Source: Lachnospiraceae bacterium UBA7202
Lineage (GTDB): Bacteria > Bacillota > Clostridia > Lachnospirales > Lachnospiraceae
DNA: 64,000 nucleotides
Reading direction: 5' to 3'
NCBI GenBank assembly: GCA_002490705.1
Contig: DKUO01000055.1
Span: 42,587 to 106,586, forward strand
How positions within the stretch are numbered: position 1 is the stretch's first letter; every line of letters begins with the position of its first letter. Position numbers and translations under genes: made by a program. Positions 49,776-58,818 of the stretch are shown piece by piece. The notes beneath the pieces are model-generated. The model saw only the letters and a list, made by a program, of their open reading frames with translations, was not told the origin of the DNA and did not search any database.

Positions 49776-51565
49776 AAAAGTTGTTGGTCTATTTGAAGGA
49801 TTATAAGGTGGAAACCGTTTGCGCGCCGCTTTTTAAGATGCTGGAGGCCATGTTTGAGTTGTTTGTTCCCTATGTGGTGGCGGATATCATCGACAACGGC
49901 ATCCAGGAGTCCAATTCCGATTTGGTGCTGACAAAAGGACTTCTCCTTGTGGTGCTGGGGCTTATTGGGCTGGGGTGTTCCATAACGGCCCAGTATTTTG
50001 CGGCCAAGGCGGCGGTGGGTTTTTCCACAAAATTAAAACACGCGCTCTTCGATCATATCCAGAGCCTTTCTTTCACGGAAATCGACACCATGGGGACTTC
50101 CACGCTGATGACCCGGATGACTTCCGATGTGAATCAGGTACAGAACGGGGTCAACATGGTGCTGCGGCTGTTTCTGCGGTCGCCCTTTATTGTGTTCGGC
50201 GCCATGATTATGGCCTTTTTGACTACGACGCCCGGCGAGGCTTTTATCTTTGCTGTGACCATACCGGTTCTGGCTGTTGTGGTGTTTGGCATTATGGTGA
50301 TCACCATGCCCATGTACAAAAAAGTGCAGGCGGGGCTTGATGCGGTATTGGGGGCCACAAGGGAAAACCTTACGGGGGCGAGGGTGATACGAGCGTTCCA
50401 CAAAGAGGAGGAAGAGATCGAAGGGTTTGAGGCAAAAACGGAAATCCTTGCGAACCTGCAGCTCATGGTGGGAAAAATATCTGCGCTGACTAACCCGGTC
50501 ACTTATGTTATCATCAATGTGGCTACCGTGGTTTTGCTTTACACAGGAGCGATCCGGGTAAACGACGCCGTGATTTCCCAGGGAGAGCTGGTGGCGTTAG
50601 TCAACTACATGTCCCAGATTCTGGTGGAACTCATCAAGCTGGCAAATCTGATTATCCTGATCACCAAAGCGCTGGCCTGCGCCAATCGGATCGAGTCCGT
50701 CTTCGAGGTGAAGTCTTCCATGCAGTGGGAGCGGCAGACGGGCATGGGCGGTTTGACGGCGGAACAGAACGGACCGGGGACAGAGAAGGCGACGGAGAAA
50801 AGCGGACGGTCAGAGGAAGAGACGGCTGTGGAGTTTGACCATGTGCATTTGACTTACGAGGGGGCCGGGGCGGAATCCCTCTGCGATATTACCATGAAGG
50901 TAAAAAGAGGAGAGACGGTGGGCGTCATTGGCGGCACAGGTTCGGGTAAGTCTTCTCTGGTGCATTTGATTCCCCGCTTTTACGACGCCACGGAAGGCGC
51001 GGTGCGCATAGACGGGCGGGATGTGAAACATTACGGAATGGAGGCGCTTCGCGGGAAGGTCGGCATGGTGCTGCAAAAAGCGGTGCTCTTTCGCGGAACG
51101 ATCAGAGAGAATCTGCTGTGGGGAAACGGCGCCGCTACAGACGAGGAGCTGTGGGAGGCGCTGGAAGCTGCGCAGGCCAGGGAGTTTGTGGAGACCAAGG
51201 AGGGCGGCTTAGACGCGGTCGTGGCGCAGGAGGGACGAAACCTTTCCGGCGGACAGAGACAGCGGCTTACCATAGCGAGGGCGCTGGTGGGAAAGCCGGA
51301 GATTTTAATTTTGGATGACAGCGCGTCGGCCTTGGATTATGCCACGGACGCGGCTCTCAGAAAAGCGCTGAGGACGCTTTCCTGGGAGGCGACGGTGTTT
51401 ATTGTATCCCAGCGGGCTTCCTCCATTATGCACGCAGACCAGATCATCGTGCTGGAAGACGGCGAAGCGGCCGGATGCGGAACCCACGAGGAACTGCTGG
51501 CGGGCTGTGAGGTCTATCAGGAGATTTATTATTCGCAGTTCCCGCGGACGCCCGACGGGAAATAA
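49772..51565 (+). CDS. ABC exporter half-transporter with degenerate ATP site (second pair)
   Basis: 597 residues. Exporter membrane domain then a charged linker (about 330-355), followed by an ATPase domain: Walker A GGTGSGKSS (near 390), signature LSGGQ (near 492), Walker B LILDDSASALD with Asp in place of the catalytic Glu, and switch Gln (SQRAS) in place of His. Both changes mark the catalytically weak half of a heterodimer. It overlaps the LCP gene by 4 bp, and the partner starts 46 bp downstream. Confidence 0.92.
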   Translation: MKKLLVYLKDYKVETVCAPLFKMLEAMFELFVPYVVADIIDNGIQESNSDLVLTKGLLLVVLGLIGLGCSITAQYFAAKAAVGFSTKLKHALFDHIQSLSFTEIDTMGTSTLMTRMTSDVNQVQNGVNMVLRLFLRSPFIVFGAMIMAFLTTTPGEAFIFAVTIPVLAVVVFGIMVITMPMYKKVQAGLDAVLGATRENLTGARVIRAFHKEEEEIEGFEAKTEILANLQLMVGKISALTNPVTYVIINVATVVLLYTGAIRVNDAVISQGELVALVNYMSQILVELIKLANLIILITKALACANRIESVFEVKSSMQWERQTGMGGLTAEQNGPGTEKATEKSGRSEEETAVEFDHVHLTYEGAGAESLCDITMKVKRGETVGVIGGTGSGKSSLVHLIPRFYDATEGAVRIDGRDVKHYGMEALRGKVGMVLQKAVLFRGTIRENLLWGNGAATDEELWEALEAAQAREFVETKEGGLDAVVAQEGRNLSGGQRQRLTIARALVGKPEILILDDSASALDYATDAALRKALRTLSWEATVFIVSQRASSIMHADQIIVLEDGEAAGCGTHEELLAGCEVYQEIYYSQFPRTPDGK

Positions 51566-51610
51566 GGGCACGGCTGACTGTGATAAAGGTGGGAAAGGCA
51601 GGAGAATCAC

Positions 51611-53359
51611 ATGGCGGAAAAAACAGGACAGAGAGAGACCTTTGGCAAGGTCTTGCACTACATCAAAAAATACTGGCTGTATCTGGCGCTTTCCATCGTG
51701 ATGGCAAGCGTGACTGTGGCATTGACCTTATATTTCCCGATATTGACCGGAAAGGTCATTGATCTGGTCGTGAAACCAAGGCAGGTAGATTTTCCGGGCG
51801 TGCTTGCCATTCTCAAGCAGATGGTCATCATTGCCCTTCTGACGGGAGCGGCCCAATGGATTATGAATGTGTGCAACAATAAAATGACATACCGGATCGT
51901 GCAGGATATCCGAAACGAGGCTTTCCGTCGGATCGAAATTCTGCCGCTGAAATATATTGACAGCCACTCCTACGGCGAGGTGGTGAGCCGTGTGATTGCG
52001 GATGTGGATCAGTTTGCGGACGGCCTGTTGATGGGATTTACGCAGTTCTTCACCGGCGTGGTCACTATCGTCGGCACTTTGGGCTTTATGCTCAGTATCA
52101 ATGTAGCTGTCACGGGTGTCGTTGTTCTTGTGACGCCATTGTCGTTTTTTGTCGCCGGCTTTATTGCCAAGAAAACGTTTACCATGTTCCATTTGCAGTC
52201 AGAGACCAGAGGCGAGCAGACGGCCCTGATTGAGGAGATGGTCGGCAATCAGAAAGTGGTGCAGGCGTTCTCCCACGAGGACGAGGCGCTTATGCAGTTT
52301 GATGAGATCAACGAAAGGCTGGGAGACTGTTCCCTGCGGGCGATCTTTTTCTCTTCGATCACGAATCCTTCCACCAGATTTGTCAACAATCTGGTGTACG
52401 CGGGCGTGGCGGTGGTGGGCGCGCTCTTTGCCATCCGCGGGGGGATCAGCGTGGGACAGCTTTCCTGTTTCCTCTCTTATGCGAACCAATACACCAAGCC
52501 TTTTAACGAGATTTCGGGTGTGGTGACGGAATTGCAGAATGCACTGGCATGCGCGGCCCGGATTTTTGCTTTGATTGAGGAGGAACCCCAGATTCCCGAA
52601 CCGGAACATGCGGCAGTGCTTCAGGATGTGGAGGGACGGGTGGAGCTTGCGCATGTGGACTTTTCCTATGTGCCCGACCGGAAATTGATAACGGACTTTA
52701 ATCTGGCGGTCAAGCCGGGACAGCGGGTAGCCATTGTGGGGCCGACGGGCTGCGGAAAAACGACGGTGATCAATCTGCTCATGCGCTTTTATGACGTGGA
52801 TCAGGGAAAGATCTGCGTGGACGGGGCGGATATCCGCGAGGTGACAAGAAAGAGCCTGCGGGAAAATTATGGTATGGTATTACAGGAAACATGGCTGAAA
52901 GCCGGGACGATCCGGGACAATATCGTGATGGGCAGGCCGGACGCCACGGAGGAGGAAGTGATCGCGGCAGCCAAGGCTTCCCATGCCCACAGCTTTATCA
53001 AGCGGCTTTCCAAGGGATATGATACTGTGATCGGAGAGGACGGCGGCAGTCTGTCGCAGGGACAGAAACAGCTTTTGTGCATTACCAGAGTGATGCTCTG
53101 TCTGCCGCCTATGCTGATTTTGGATGAGGCGACTTCCTCCATTGATACAAGGACGGAGATTCGGATTCAGAAAGCGTTTGCCACGATGATGAAGGGAAGA
53201 ACCAGCTTTATCGTGGCCCACAGGCTTTCCACGATACGGGAGGCGGACGTGATACTGGTTATGAAGGACGGCAATATCATCGAACAGGGAAATCACGAGA
53301 CATTGCTGCAAAAGAAAGGATTTTATGCAAAACTCTATGAGAGTCAGTTCGCTTCATAG
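51611..53359 (+). CDS. ABC exporter half-transporter, catalytic partner (second pair)
   Basis: 582 residues. Exporter membrane domain and ATPase domain with Walker A GPTGCGKTT (near 378), degenerate signature LSQGQ (near 482), Walker B LILDEATSSID with intact Glu, and switch His in VAHRLST. It complements the preceding subunit. GCAGGAGAATC precedes the start. Its 3' end overlaps the convergent lipoprotein gene by 16 bp. Substrate unknown. Confidence 0.92.
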   Translation: MAEKTGQRETFGKVLHYIKKYWLYLALSIVMASVTVALTLYFPILTGKVIDLVVKPRQVDFPGVLAILKQMVIIALLTGAAQWIMNVCNNKMTYRIVQDIRNEAFRRIEILPLKYIDSHSYGEVVSRVIADVDQFADGLLMGFTQFFTGVVTIVGTLGFMLSINVAVTGVVVLVTPLSFFVAGFIAKKTFTMFHLQSETRGEQTALIEEMVGNQKVVQAFSHEDEALMQFDEINERLGDCSLRAIFFSSITNPSTRFVNNLVYAGVAVVGALFAIRGGISVGQLSCFLSYANQYTKPFNEISGVVTELQNALACAARIFALIEEEPQIPEPEHAAVLQDVEGRVELAHVDFSYVPDRKLITDFNLAVKPGQRVAIVGPTGCGKTTVINLLMRFYDVDQGKICVDGADIREVTRKSLRENYGMVLQETWLKAGTIRDNIVMGRPDATEEEVIAAAKASHAHSFIKRLSKGYDTVIGEDGGSLSQGQKQLLCITRVMLCLPPMLILDEATSSIDTRTEIRIQKAFATMMKGRTSFIVAHRLSTIREADVILVMKDGNIIEQGNHETLLQKKGFYAKLYESQFAS

Positions 53360-53847
53360 TAGGAGGCGTCCCTGTTGTAGTCCATGGACTCGGAGCGGAT
53401 GTCCTGAATGACGCCGTTTTCCCATTCAAAGACAAGGTACTGATAAACCACCGTATGGTGCGTCAGATAGTCCTCGTTTGTCAATAAGTCGAGAATGCCG
53501 TCCTTTTCGATGCCGTTGTCCTCACAGAAACTGTCGATATCAATCGCGGTGTTGTCAATAAAGAAGGAGGGCAGGATTGTGGTCAGCTTGGCGTCAAAGG
53601 GGATTTCCTCGGCGGGAATGAACCGGTAATCGCCGCCGTTTATGCTGGACAGGATATCATAGTCCTGATAGGCGGCAAGAAAAACGTCTGCCCCATCTCC
53701 GATTTTTACGCCCCGGATGGTTTGTGCCGTCTCCGCGTCCAGATCATAGTCGGCGATGGCTAAAAGGGGTTTTTCCTCGCCGCAGGCGCAGATCAGGTTT
53801 GCAAGCAGAAAGATCAGGCAAAGTGCAGTAATTATTTTTTTTGACAT
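53344..53847 (-). CDS. Small lipoprotein of unknown function
   Basis: 167 residues from ATG complementary to 53845-53847; an upstream in-frame start would read through the tRNA region and is rejected. A hydrophobic signal (IITALCLIFLLANLICAC) ends in a lipobox-like ICAC, with Cys at -2, which is less usual. The mature part (about 20-167) is acidic and mixed alpha/beta: ADYDLDAETAQTIRGVKIGDGADVFLAAYQDYDI. No family recognised. The 3' end overlaps the ABC gene. Confidence 0.7.
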   Translation of the reverse strand: MSKKIITALCLIFLLANLICACGEEKPLLAIADYDLDAETAQTIRGVKIGDGADVFLAAYQDYDILSSINGGDYRFIPAEEIPFDAKLTTILPSFFIDNTAIDIDSFCEDNGIEKDGILDLLTNEDYLTHHTVVYQYLVFEWENGVIQDIRSESMDYNRDASYYEAN

Positions 53848-53878
53848 GGGAGTCTCCTCTCCTATAGGATGATAAATG

Positions 53879-53905
53879 CAAAAATCCGTGAGCAGAGACT
53901 CACGG
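53879..53905 (-). terminator. Terminator after tRNA-Trp
   Basis: On the minus strand CCGTGAG (53905-53899) pairs with CTCACGG (53892-53886), then ATTTTTG. It ends the tRNA transcript before the lipoprotein gene. Confidence 0.85.
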
Positions 53906-53915
53906 GTTATGACAA

Positions 53916-53986
53916 CAGGGGCAGTAGGAATCGAACCCACATCGATGGTTTTGGAGACCACTGTTCTACCTTTGAACTATGCCCCT
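53916..53986 (-). tRNA. tRNA-Trp (anticodon CCA)
   Basis: On the minus strand the acceptor AGGGGCA pairs perfectly with TGCCCCT, the anticodon loop is CTCCAAA with anticodon CCA, and the T arm is GTGGG-TTCGATT-CCTAC. Discriminator G; the 3' CCA is not encoded. The length is 71 nt, and a terminator follows. Confidence 0.95.
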
Positions 53987-54082
53987 TCACGGTTTGGCAA
54001 AGATAAGAAAACCGCCGAAAATCATTATAGCATAGGTGGGAAAGAGGCGCAAGGAAAAGTTTACGGAAAGGAAAGGGAAAAT

Positions 54083-54523
54083 ATGTTAGAGCAGGCTGGA
54101 ACGATGTTTGACGATATGGAAGCGATGATACGCCATATCAAAAAGAAAGTATACATGGAGAGAATGGAGGTCTTCCGGGCGAAAAATGCGGACACACTGA
54201 GGGAGATAACGGCCTTTGTGGAAAATGCGCAGGAGAAGCAGGCGGCCGCGGCGCAGGTGGCATCACTCTTGGGGGACGTGGTGGAAAATCGGTTTGCCAA
54301 AAGAGGAAAGATAAACGGCAGGAACCAGATGAATATCAATTTATATATGATTTATTTTATCTTTCCCTCCATTCTCATGACAAAGAGTGAGTGCGCCGAA
54401 ATGATTGCGGATGCGGTCAGGGACGAATGGCGCGGGCGTTTTAAGGACAGCGCCCAGATCGACTACACGACCTATGAGGACCTTTGCGGGAGTTTTCAGG
54501 AGAAAATTTTCGGGATGTTTTAA
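54083..54523 (+). CDS. 146-residue helical protein of unknown function
   Basis: From ATG 54083 (AAAGGGAAA before it). Mostly alpha-helical: MLEQAGTMFDDMEAMIRHIKKKVYMERMEVF...LREITAFVENAQEKQAAAAQVASLL, then INLYMIYFIFPSILMTKSECAEMIADAVRDEWRGRF. No transmembrane helix is clear and no family is recognised. It stands divergently from tRNA-Trp and converges with the GH42 gene. Confidence 0.7.
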   Translation: MLEQAGTMFDDMEAMIRHIKKKVYMERMEVFRAKNADTLREITAFVENAQEKQAAAAQVASLLGDVVENRFAKRGKINGRNQMNINLYMIYFIFPSILMTKSECAEMIADAVRDEWRGRFKDSAQIDYTTYEDLCGSFQEKIFGMF

Positions 54524-54524
54524 G

Positions 54525-54552
54525 GAGGGGCGGCCTGTGACAGCCGCCCCTC
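54525..54552. other. Inverted repeat between convergent genes
   Basis: GAGGGGCGGC (54525-54534) pairs with GCCGCCCCTC (54543-54552), a perfect 10-bp stem. It overlaps the stop of the GH42 gene. A T-run is missing on both strands, so bidirectional terminator function is only possible. Confidence 0.55.
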
Positions 54553-56557
54553 AGATCTCTTCCAGAATCAGGAAATCCCAGCCATGTAACGTCAGTTTGT
54601 CTCTGTCCTTTACGGAGACGGAAGGAACTGTTTCCTGTCCGGCCAGCAGTACGCGGGCGTCCGGGCCGTGGTAGACCGTTTCCATCGTGGTTTCGGAATA
54701 GTTAAAATAATAGATGATTTCTTTTTGCAGGCCGTTTGTTCCCCGTCTGACCACCAGGGGATAGACGGCTTCTTCCATGGGAATGCCCGCCTTTGCACAG
54801 AGGAAGGCAAGCAATTTTTTCAGGACGTCAGAGTCGGTGTAACAGCCAAGATAGGCGGCATAGCCCTGCCCGAACCGATGTCCCGTAATGGCGGCGTAGT
54901 CACCCCAGTGGGGATGATCGTAGCGGTCAAGGGTCTCGGACTGTTCGGGGAGGAGCAGCTCCATCCAGTGATGGACACAATTTCCCGTCTCCTTTTGTAA
55001 TCCCACATGGACTGCGTCTGTAAACTGGTCATAGGTCATGCCAAAAACCTCCGTCAAACCGTGGGGCAGATCGTCGTGATAAATCTTAAGCATTCTGTCC
55101 GCCACCGCGGTCTTGAAGGTGGAGAGCAGGACGCCGCCCGTTTCCACATAGCGTTTCAGCGCAGCCGTCAGTTCATCGGAGACGCTGTACAGGGCCGGGG
55201 TAATGATCAGTTTATATTGACTAAATAAGTCGATATCGTTTGGCGAGAGAATGTCGCATTCCACGTTCATTTCATAGAGGGAGTCGAAAACCCAGCGGAA
55301 AATCTCGTTGTAGGAGGGCCCGCCCGGAATGGAAAACCAGCGCAGGGCGTCCAGGGACACGTTATCCAGTAGAATTCCGACTGCGCAGTGTTTTTTCAAA
55401 TTGACCAGATGAGTACCGTGTTCTGCAAAATCCGCACCGATGCGGCAGACCTCCCGGTAGGTGGCGTTCTCTTTGAGGTTGTGGCTTAAGACGCCTTTCC
55501 AGTAGGATTCGATGGCGTTGTGGATGGAATGCCAGTGCCAGTATTCCACAGCGTTTGCCCCGTTTGCAAGGTGGCTGAACGCCTGCATGCGAAGCTGGCC
55601 GGGGTAGGAGAGCCAGCCGTGGTTGCCCTGCGCCTGCGTTTCCAGAACCAGATAGTTATCTTTTTTTAAGGAGCGGGCGATGGCGCCGCCGAAAGCAATT
55701 TCCTTGCCGGTCAGATCTTGTGCGGATGGATGGTAAATGTCGCATCCCGCCACGGTAAGTGCCTTTGCCGCTTCCCACTGGTCAACCTCCGGCTGCATCC
55801 CATAAGAATGACCAATCCAGTCATAATCAAAATTATGGGTGATAAATTGATCCGGACGGGCGCAGGAAGCGACGAGATCCCGCTGCCAAGCCAGAAAATC
55901 CGTCACCAGCTTCCGCTGAAATTTCTGGTAGGCCGCGCCCAGACTGGCATTGATGGTGCCGCGCACATCGGGAAAATCCTCCCAGGAGTCGATGCGGTTG
56001 CTCCAGTAATCCAGTCCCCAGGCGCGATTCATCAGATCCAGATCATCGTGGAAAAGATCGCGGATATAAGTGACAAACTGCTTCTGGGCATAGGTAGAGC
56101 AGGTGTCGTATGACTTGGTTTCATTGTCAAGCTGGAAGCCGATTACATGGCTGTAGGGCTGCACTTCCTCCATCAGCCTGCGGATCAGCCGCTCCGCGTG
56201 TTTCAGGTACATGGGATGGGCAATGTCCATATTCTGTCTGCGGCCATAGCGCTCCGGCCCCGCATGTGTCTCGGTGAGAATGTCGGGGTACTTTCGCACA
56301 AGCCAGGTGGGAACCGCGTAGGTGGGTGTGCCCACGATCACTTGAATGCCGTGTTTTTGGGAACAGGAAAGCATCCGGTGCAGATGGGTGAAGTCAAAAA
56401 CGCCATCCTGAGGCTCCCATGTGCTCCAAGTGGACTCCGCAATGCGGATCAAGTTGATGCCCGCTTTTTCCATCATTTCCATATCGGTTTCCAGGCGGTC
56501 TTCTGGCAGATATTCGTCGTAGTAGGCCGCGCCGAAGAGAAGTTTGTCTGCTTTCAT
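54551..56557 (-). CDS. GH42 beta-galactosidase
   Basis: 668 residues, typical GH42 length. LFGAAYYDEYLPEDRLETDMEMMEKAGINLIRIAESTWSTWEP (about 7-49) opens the barrel. QLDNET (about 141-146) holds the acid/base Glu and VLETQAQG (about 308-315) the nucleophile Glu. There is no signal peptide, so it is cytoplasmic and cleaves small beta-galactosides. It lies directly after the DUF3842 gene, with the start touching that stop. Confidence 0.93.
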   Translation of the reverse strand: MKADKLLFGAAYYDEYLPEDRLETDMEMMEKAGINLIRIAESTWSTWEPQDGVFDFTHLHRMLSCSQKHGIQVIVGTPTYAVPTWLVRKYPDILTETHAGPERYGRRQNMDIAHPMYLKHAERLIRRLMEEVQPYSHVIGFQLDNETKSYDTCSTYAQKQFVTYIRDLFHDDLDLMNRAWGLDYWSNRIDSWEDFPDVRGTINASLGAAYQKFQRKLVTDFLAWQRDLVASCARPDQFITHNFDYDWIGHSYGMQPEVDQWEAAKALTVAGCDIYHPSAQDLTGKEIAFGGAIARSLKKDNYLVLETQAQGNHGWLSYPGQLRMQAFSHLANGANAVEYWHWHSIHNAIESYWKGVLSHNLKENATYREVCRIGADFAEHGTHLVNLKKHCAVGILLDNVSLDALRWFSIPGGPSYNEIFRWVFDSLYEMNVECDILSPNDIDLFSQYKLIITPALYSVSDELTAALKRYVETGGVLLSTFKTAVADRMLKIYHDDLPHGLTEVFGMTYDQFTDAVHVGLQKETGNCVHHWMELLLPEQSETLDRYDHPHWGDYAAITGHRFGQGYAAYLGCYTDSDVLKKLLAFLCAKAGIPMEEAVYPLVVRRGTNGLQKEIIYYFNYSETTMETVYHGPDARVLLAGQETVPSVSVKDRDKLTLHGWDFLILEEI

Positions 56558-56971
56558 CTAGTTTCCTCCCAGCATAGATTCCAAGCGTTCCACCGCAATG
56601 CGGATATATTCGCCAAGCGGGGCTTCTTCACAGCCGGCGATATAGTGATTGCAGCGGTTTACGGGAATCAGGATTTTGAACGCTTTGCTTGCGCCCACAG
56701 CGGTGGCGATGGCCGGTGTAATCTCTCCGAGAAGCGCATTCGCAAAGACGATGCCGACGGGACCGATCACGATATCGGCGTCGGATACATTGACTAGAGC
56801 CGCGTTCTCCCCGGTGGCGCCAAAGTCTGCGCCCGCCTTTAGCATGGCGGCGGTGGCGGCAGTGTTGGTGCCGATGGCGTAAAGCTCCAAATCGTTATGC
56901 TTTGCTTTGATCTGTTCAATGACAGTCTTGCCGATGCGGCCGCCCTGTCCGTCGATCACGGTGATTTTCAT
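56558..56971 (-). CDS. DUF3842 family protein
   Basis: 137 residues. A Rossmann-like N-terminus (MKITVIDGQGGRIGKTVIEQIKAKH) with a Gly-rich loop, then ELYAIGTNTAATAAMLKAGADFGATGENAALVNV and VGIVFANALLGEITPAIATAVGASKA. This is the DUF3842 pattern, common in Clostridia and without a known reaction. The stop is directly followed by the GH42 start, so the pair is coupled. Confidence 0.88.
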   Translation of the reverse strand: MKITVIDGQGGRIGKTVIEQIKAKHNDLELYAIGTNTAATAAMLKAGADFGATGENAALVNVSDADIVIGPVGIVFANALLGEITPAIATAVGASKAFKILIPVNRCNHYIAGCEEAPLGEYIRIAVERLESMLGGN

Positions 56972-57004
56972 GCGGAGTTCCTCCTTGCCTTACGAGATAA
57001 CATC

Positions 57005-57032
57005 AGTATAGCATAGGCACAAAATGTATAAA
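57005..57032 (-). promoter_or_regulatory. Probable promoter of the DUF3842-GH42 unit
   Basis: On the minus strand TTTATA (complement of 57027-57032), 16-base spacer and TATACT (complement of 57005-57010). Confidence 0.5.
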
Positions 57033-57054
57033 ATAAAAAAATTTCCTTATAATA
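57025..57054 (+). promoter_or_regulatory. Possible forespore-type spoVA promoter
   Basis: TGTATA 57025-57030, 17-base spacer, TATAATA 57048-57054. It resembles sigma G/F promoters (TGnATA ... CATnnTA) more than sigma A. It overlaps the divergent promoter above. Confidence 0.4.
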
Positions 57055-57093
57055 CCCTTTATAAAATTGCAGCGAAAGTGGATAGGAGAAGTT

Positions 57094-57729
57094 ATGTCAA
57101 CCAATAGCGCGACAATCTATTTGAAAGCGGAACAGAATGTGGAGATGCAGACGCCGGAGGTGTGCGTCAAGGATATTGCGACGTTAACATGCTCGGATTC
57201 CCATATCCTCGCAAAGGCAAAATCTCTCAGGCTGTGGAAGTTTCAGAAGGGAGAATGCAAGAGGCAGGTGATCAGCGTACTCAAGGTCATTGAGGAGATC
57301 GAGAAGGCATGTCCGGGCGCCAGCGTGGAGAATCTGGGAGAGACGGACGTGGTGGTGGAGTGGATCGACGTGGACAGGCACAAAGGCTTTGTCCAGTGGT
57401 GTAAGCTTGCCTTTGTGGCGTTGATCAGCTTTTTCGGCACCGGTTTTACGATTATGGCGTTTCACAACGATATCGGCATAAACAGTGTGTTTTCCAAAAT
57501 TTACGAGATGGTGACGGGGTCGCCGAGCGACGGGTACGGGATTCTGGAACTGGCTTACTCCGTGGGCCTGGCGGTGGGAATCATTCTCTTTTTTAACCAT
57601 ATCGGCGGCAGGAGAATTACCAAGGACCCCACGCCCATCGAGGTGGAGATGCGGATCTATGAGAAGGATGTGAACCAGTCGCTGATTGCCACGGCAGACA
57701 GGGAGGGAAAAACCATTGATGTTTCTTAG
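57094..57729 (+). CDS. spoVAA: Stage V sporulation protein AA
   Basis: 211 residues from ATG 57094 with AGGAGAA upstream. The N-terminal cytoplasmic domain (ATIYLKAEQNVEMQTPEVCVKDIATLTC...) and two C-terminal helices (FVALISFFGTGFTIMAF; LELAYSVGLAVGIILFF) fit SpoVAA. It is part of the forespore-membrane channel for dipicolinic acid. It overlaps spoVAB by 11 bp. Confidence 0.92.
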   Translation: MSTNSATIYLKAEQNVEMQTPEVCVKDIATLTCSDSHILAKAKSLRLWKFQKGECKRQVISVLKVIEEIEKACPGASVENLGETDVVVEWIDVDRHKGFVQWCKLAFVALISFFGTGFTIMAFHNDIGINSVFSKIYEMVTGSPSDGYGILELAYSVGLAVGIILFFNHIGGRRITKDPTPIEVEMRIYEKDVNQSLIATADREGKTIDVS

Positions 57730-58204
57730 ACAGCTTCTTTTGGCAGTGATCGGGGTGAGCGCCGGTCTGATTGTGTCGGCGGGCGTATTTACGGTCCTGA
57801 TTTCCGTGGGCCTGATCCCCCGGTTTGCGGGAAAGATGCATGTGGCGAACAAAGTGTTTGTGCTGGAGGAGGCGGTGATCTTCGGCACCCTTACGGGCAG
57901 TTTTTTCAGTGTCTACAGCGAATGGGCGAAGATCGGCGATTTTGTGAGGCTCCATGAAATTTTCGGACCGGCGGCGACGGAGGGCGCATGGAACCTGATC
58001 GGCACGCTGATCCAAATTGTGTTCGGTCTGTTTGCGGGCATTTTTGTGGGATGTCTGGCTCTCGCCATTGCGGAAATGCTCAATACCATTCCGGTTTTTG
58101 CCAGAAGAATCGGATTCCGGCACGGGCTTGGCGTGGCAATTCTGGCGGTGGCGCTGGGGAAACTGGCGGGGAGCCTGATTTATTTTACCCAGCATTTCTT
58201 TTAA
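57719..58204 (+). CDS. spoVAB: Stage V sporulation protein AB
   Basis: 161 residues from ATG 57719 (GGGAGGG before it) with about five helices. LLLAVIGVSAGLIVSAGVFTVLISVGLIPRFAGKMHVANKVFVLEEAV is typical of SpoVAB. It acts with SpoVAA and SpoVAC in dipicolinate transport. spoVAC follows 15 bp later with AAAAGGAGG before it. Confidence 0.92.
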   Translation: MFLRQLLLAVIGVSAGLIVSAGVFTVLISVGLIPRFAGKMHVANKVFVLEEAVIFGTLTGSFFSVYSEWAKIGDFVRLHEIFGPAATEGAWNLIGTLIQIVFGLFAGIFVGCLALAIAEMLNTIPVFARRIGFRHGLGVAILAVALGKLAGSLIYFTQHFF

Positions 58205-58219
58205 AAGGAGGAGAAGCCG

Positions 58220-58714
58220 ATGAGCGAAATAAATACGGAAACAAAAACAGCGCAGTCACAGGAGGAAAAGGAGCAGGCGTACAGGCAGCATGTGGAGAAG
58301 ACAACGCCCAAATACAGCATGTCCGCCCGCATGGCGAAGGCTTTTGTCACAGGCGGGATCATCTGTGTGATCGGGCAGGGAATCTTAAACTATGCCACAA
58401 ACGCCATGGGGCTCGACAAGGAGACGGCGGCTTCCTGGTGTTCTATGCTTTTGGTGCTGCTTAGCGTAATTCTCACAGGGTTTGGCATTTACACCAAATG
58501 TGTGGAATGGGGCGGCGCGGGCGCCCTTGTGCCGATCACGGGATTTGCCAACTCCGTGGCGTCGGCGGCCATCGAGTATCAAAAGGAGGGTCAGGTATAC
58601 GGCATCGGGTGTAAAATATTCACCATTGCCGGGCCGGTGATCTTGTACGGTATTTTCACCAGCTGGGTGCTGGGGCTTTTGTACTGGATTGGGAAATGGC
58701 TGGGAATAGCATAG
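58220..58714 (+). CDS. spoVAC: Stage V sporulation protein AC
   Basis: 164 residues with a polar N-terminus (about 1-45) and about four helices. FVTGGIICVIGQGILNYATN, ILTGFGIYTKCVEWGGAGALVPITGFANSVASAAIEYQKEGQVYGIGCKIFTIAGPVI is the conserved SpoVAC core, the mechanosensitive pore for dipicolinate. spoVAD and spoVAE, the usual next genes, are not here. A terminator follows at 58726. Confidence 0.95.
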   Translation: MSEINTETKTAQSQEEKEQAYRQHVEKTTPKYSMSARMAKAFVTGGIICVIGQGILNYATNAMGLDKETAASWCSMLLVLLSVILTGFGIYTKCVEWGGAGALVPITGFANSVASAAIEYQKEGQVYGIGCKIFTIAGPVILYGIFTSWVLGLLYWIGKWLGIA

Positions 58715-58725
58715 AGAAGATGTGA

Positions 58726-58764
58726 GAAAAAGCGCCTGTTCCGGAAAGGGATATGGCGCTTTTG
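58726..58764 (+). terminator. Terminator of the spoVA operon
   Basis: AAAAAGCGCC (ending 58736) pairs with GGCGCTTTT (58755-58763); the loop contains TTCCGGAA. The operon is thus closed right after spoVAC. Confidence 0.8.
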
Positions 58765-58818
58765 CGGCGTCTGGGGTATACTGTTGTAAAAGAAGCTTTT
58801 GCAGCGGGAGGAAAAACG

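Noticed and set aside
53848..53961. N-terminal extension of the lipoprotein gene through the tRNA-Trp region
   Set aside because: The extra 38 codons are read across the tRNA-Trp gene and its terminator; the inner start directly precedes a lipoprotein signal.
58753..58818. Upstream start for the 58-residue gene
   Set aside because: It lies within the spoVA terminator hairpin and has no ribosome site; GGGAGG supports 58819.
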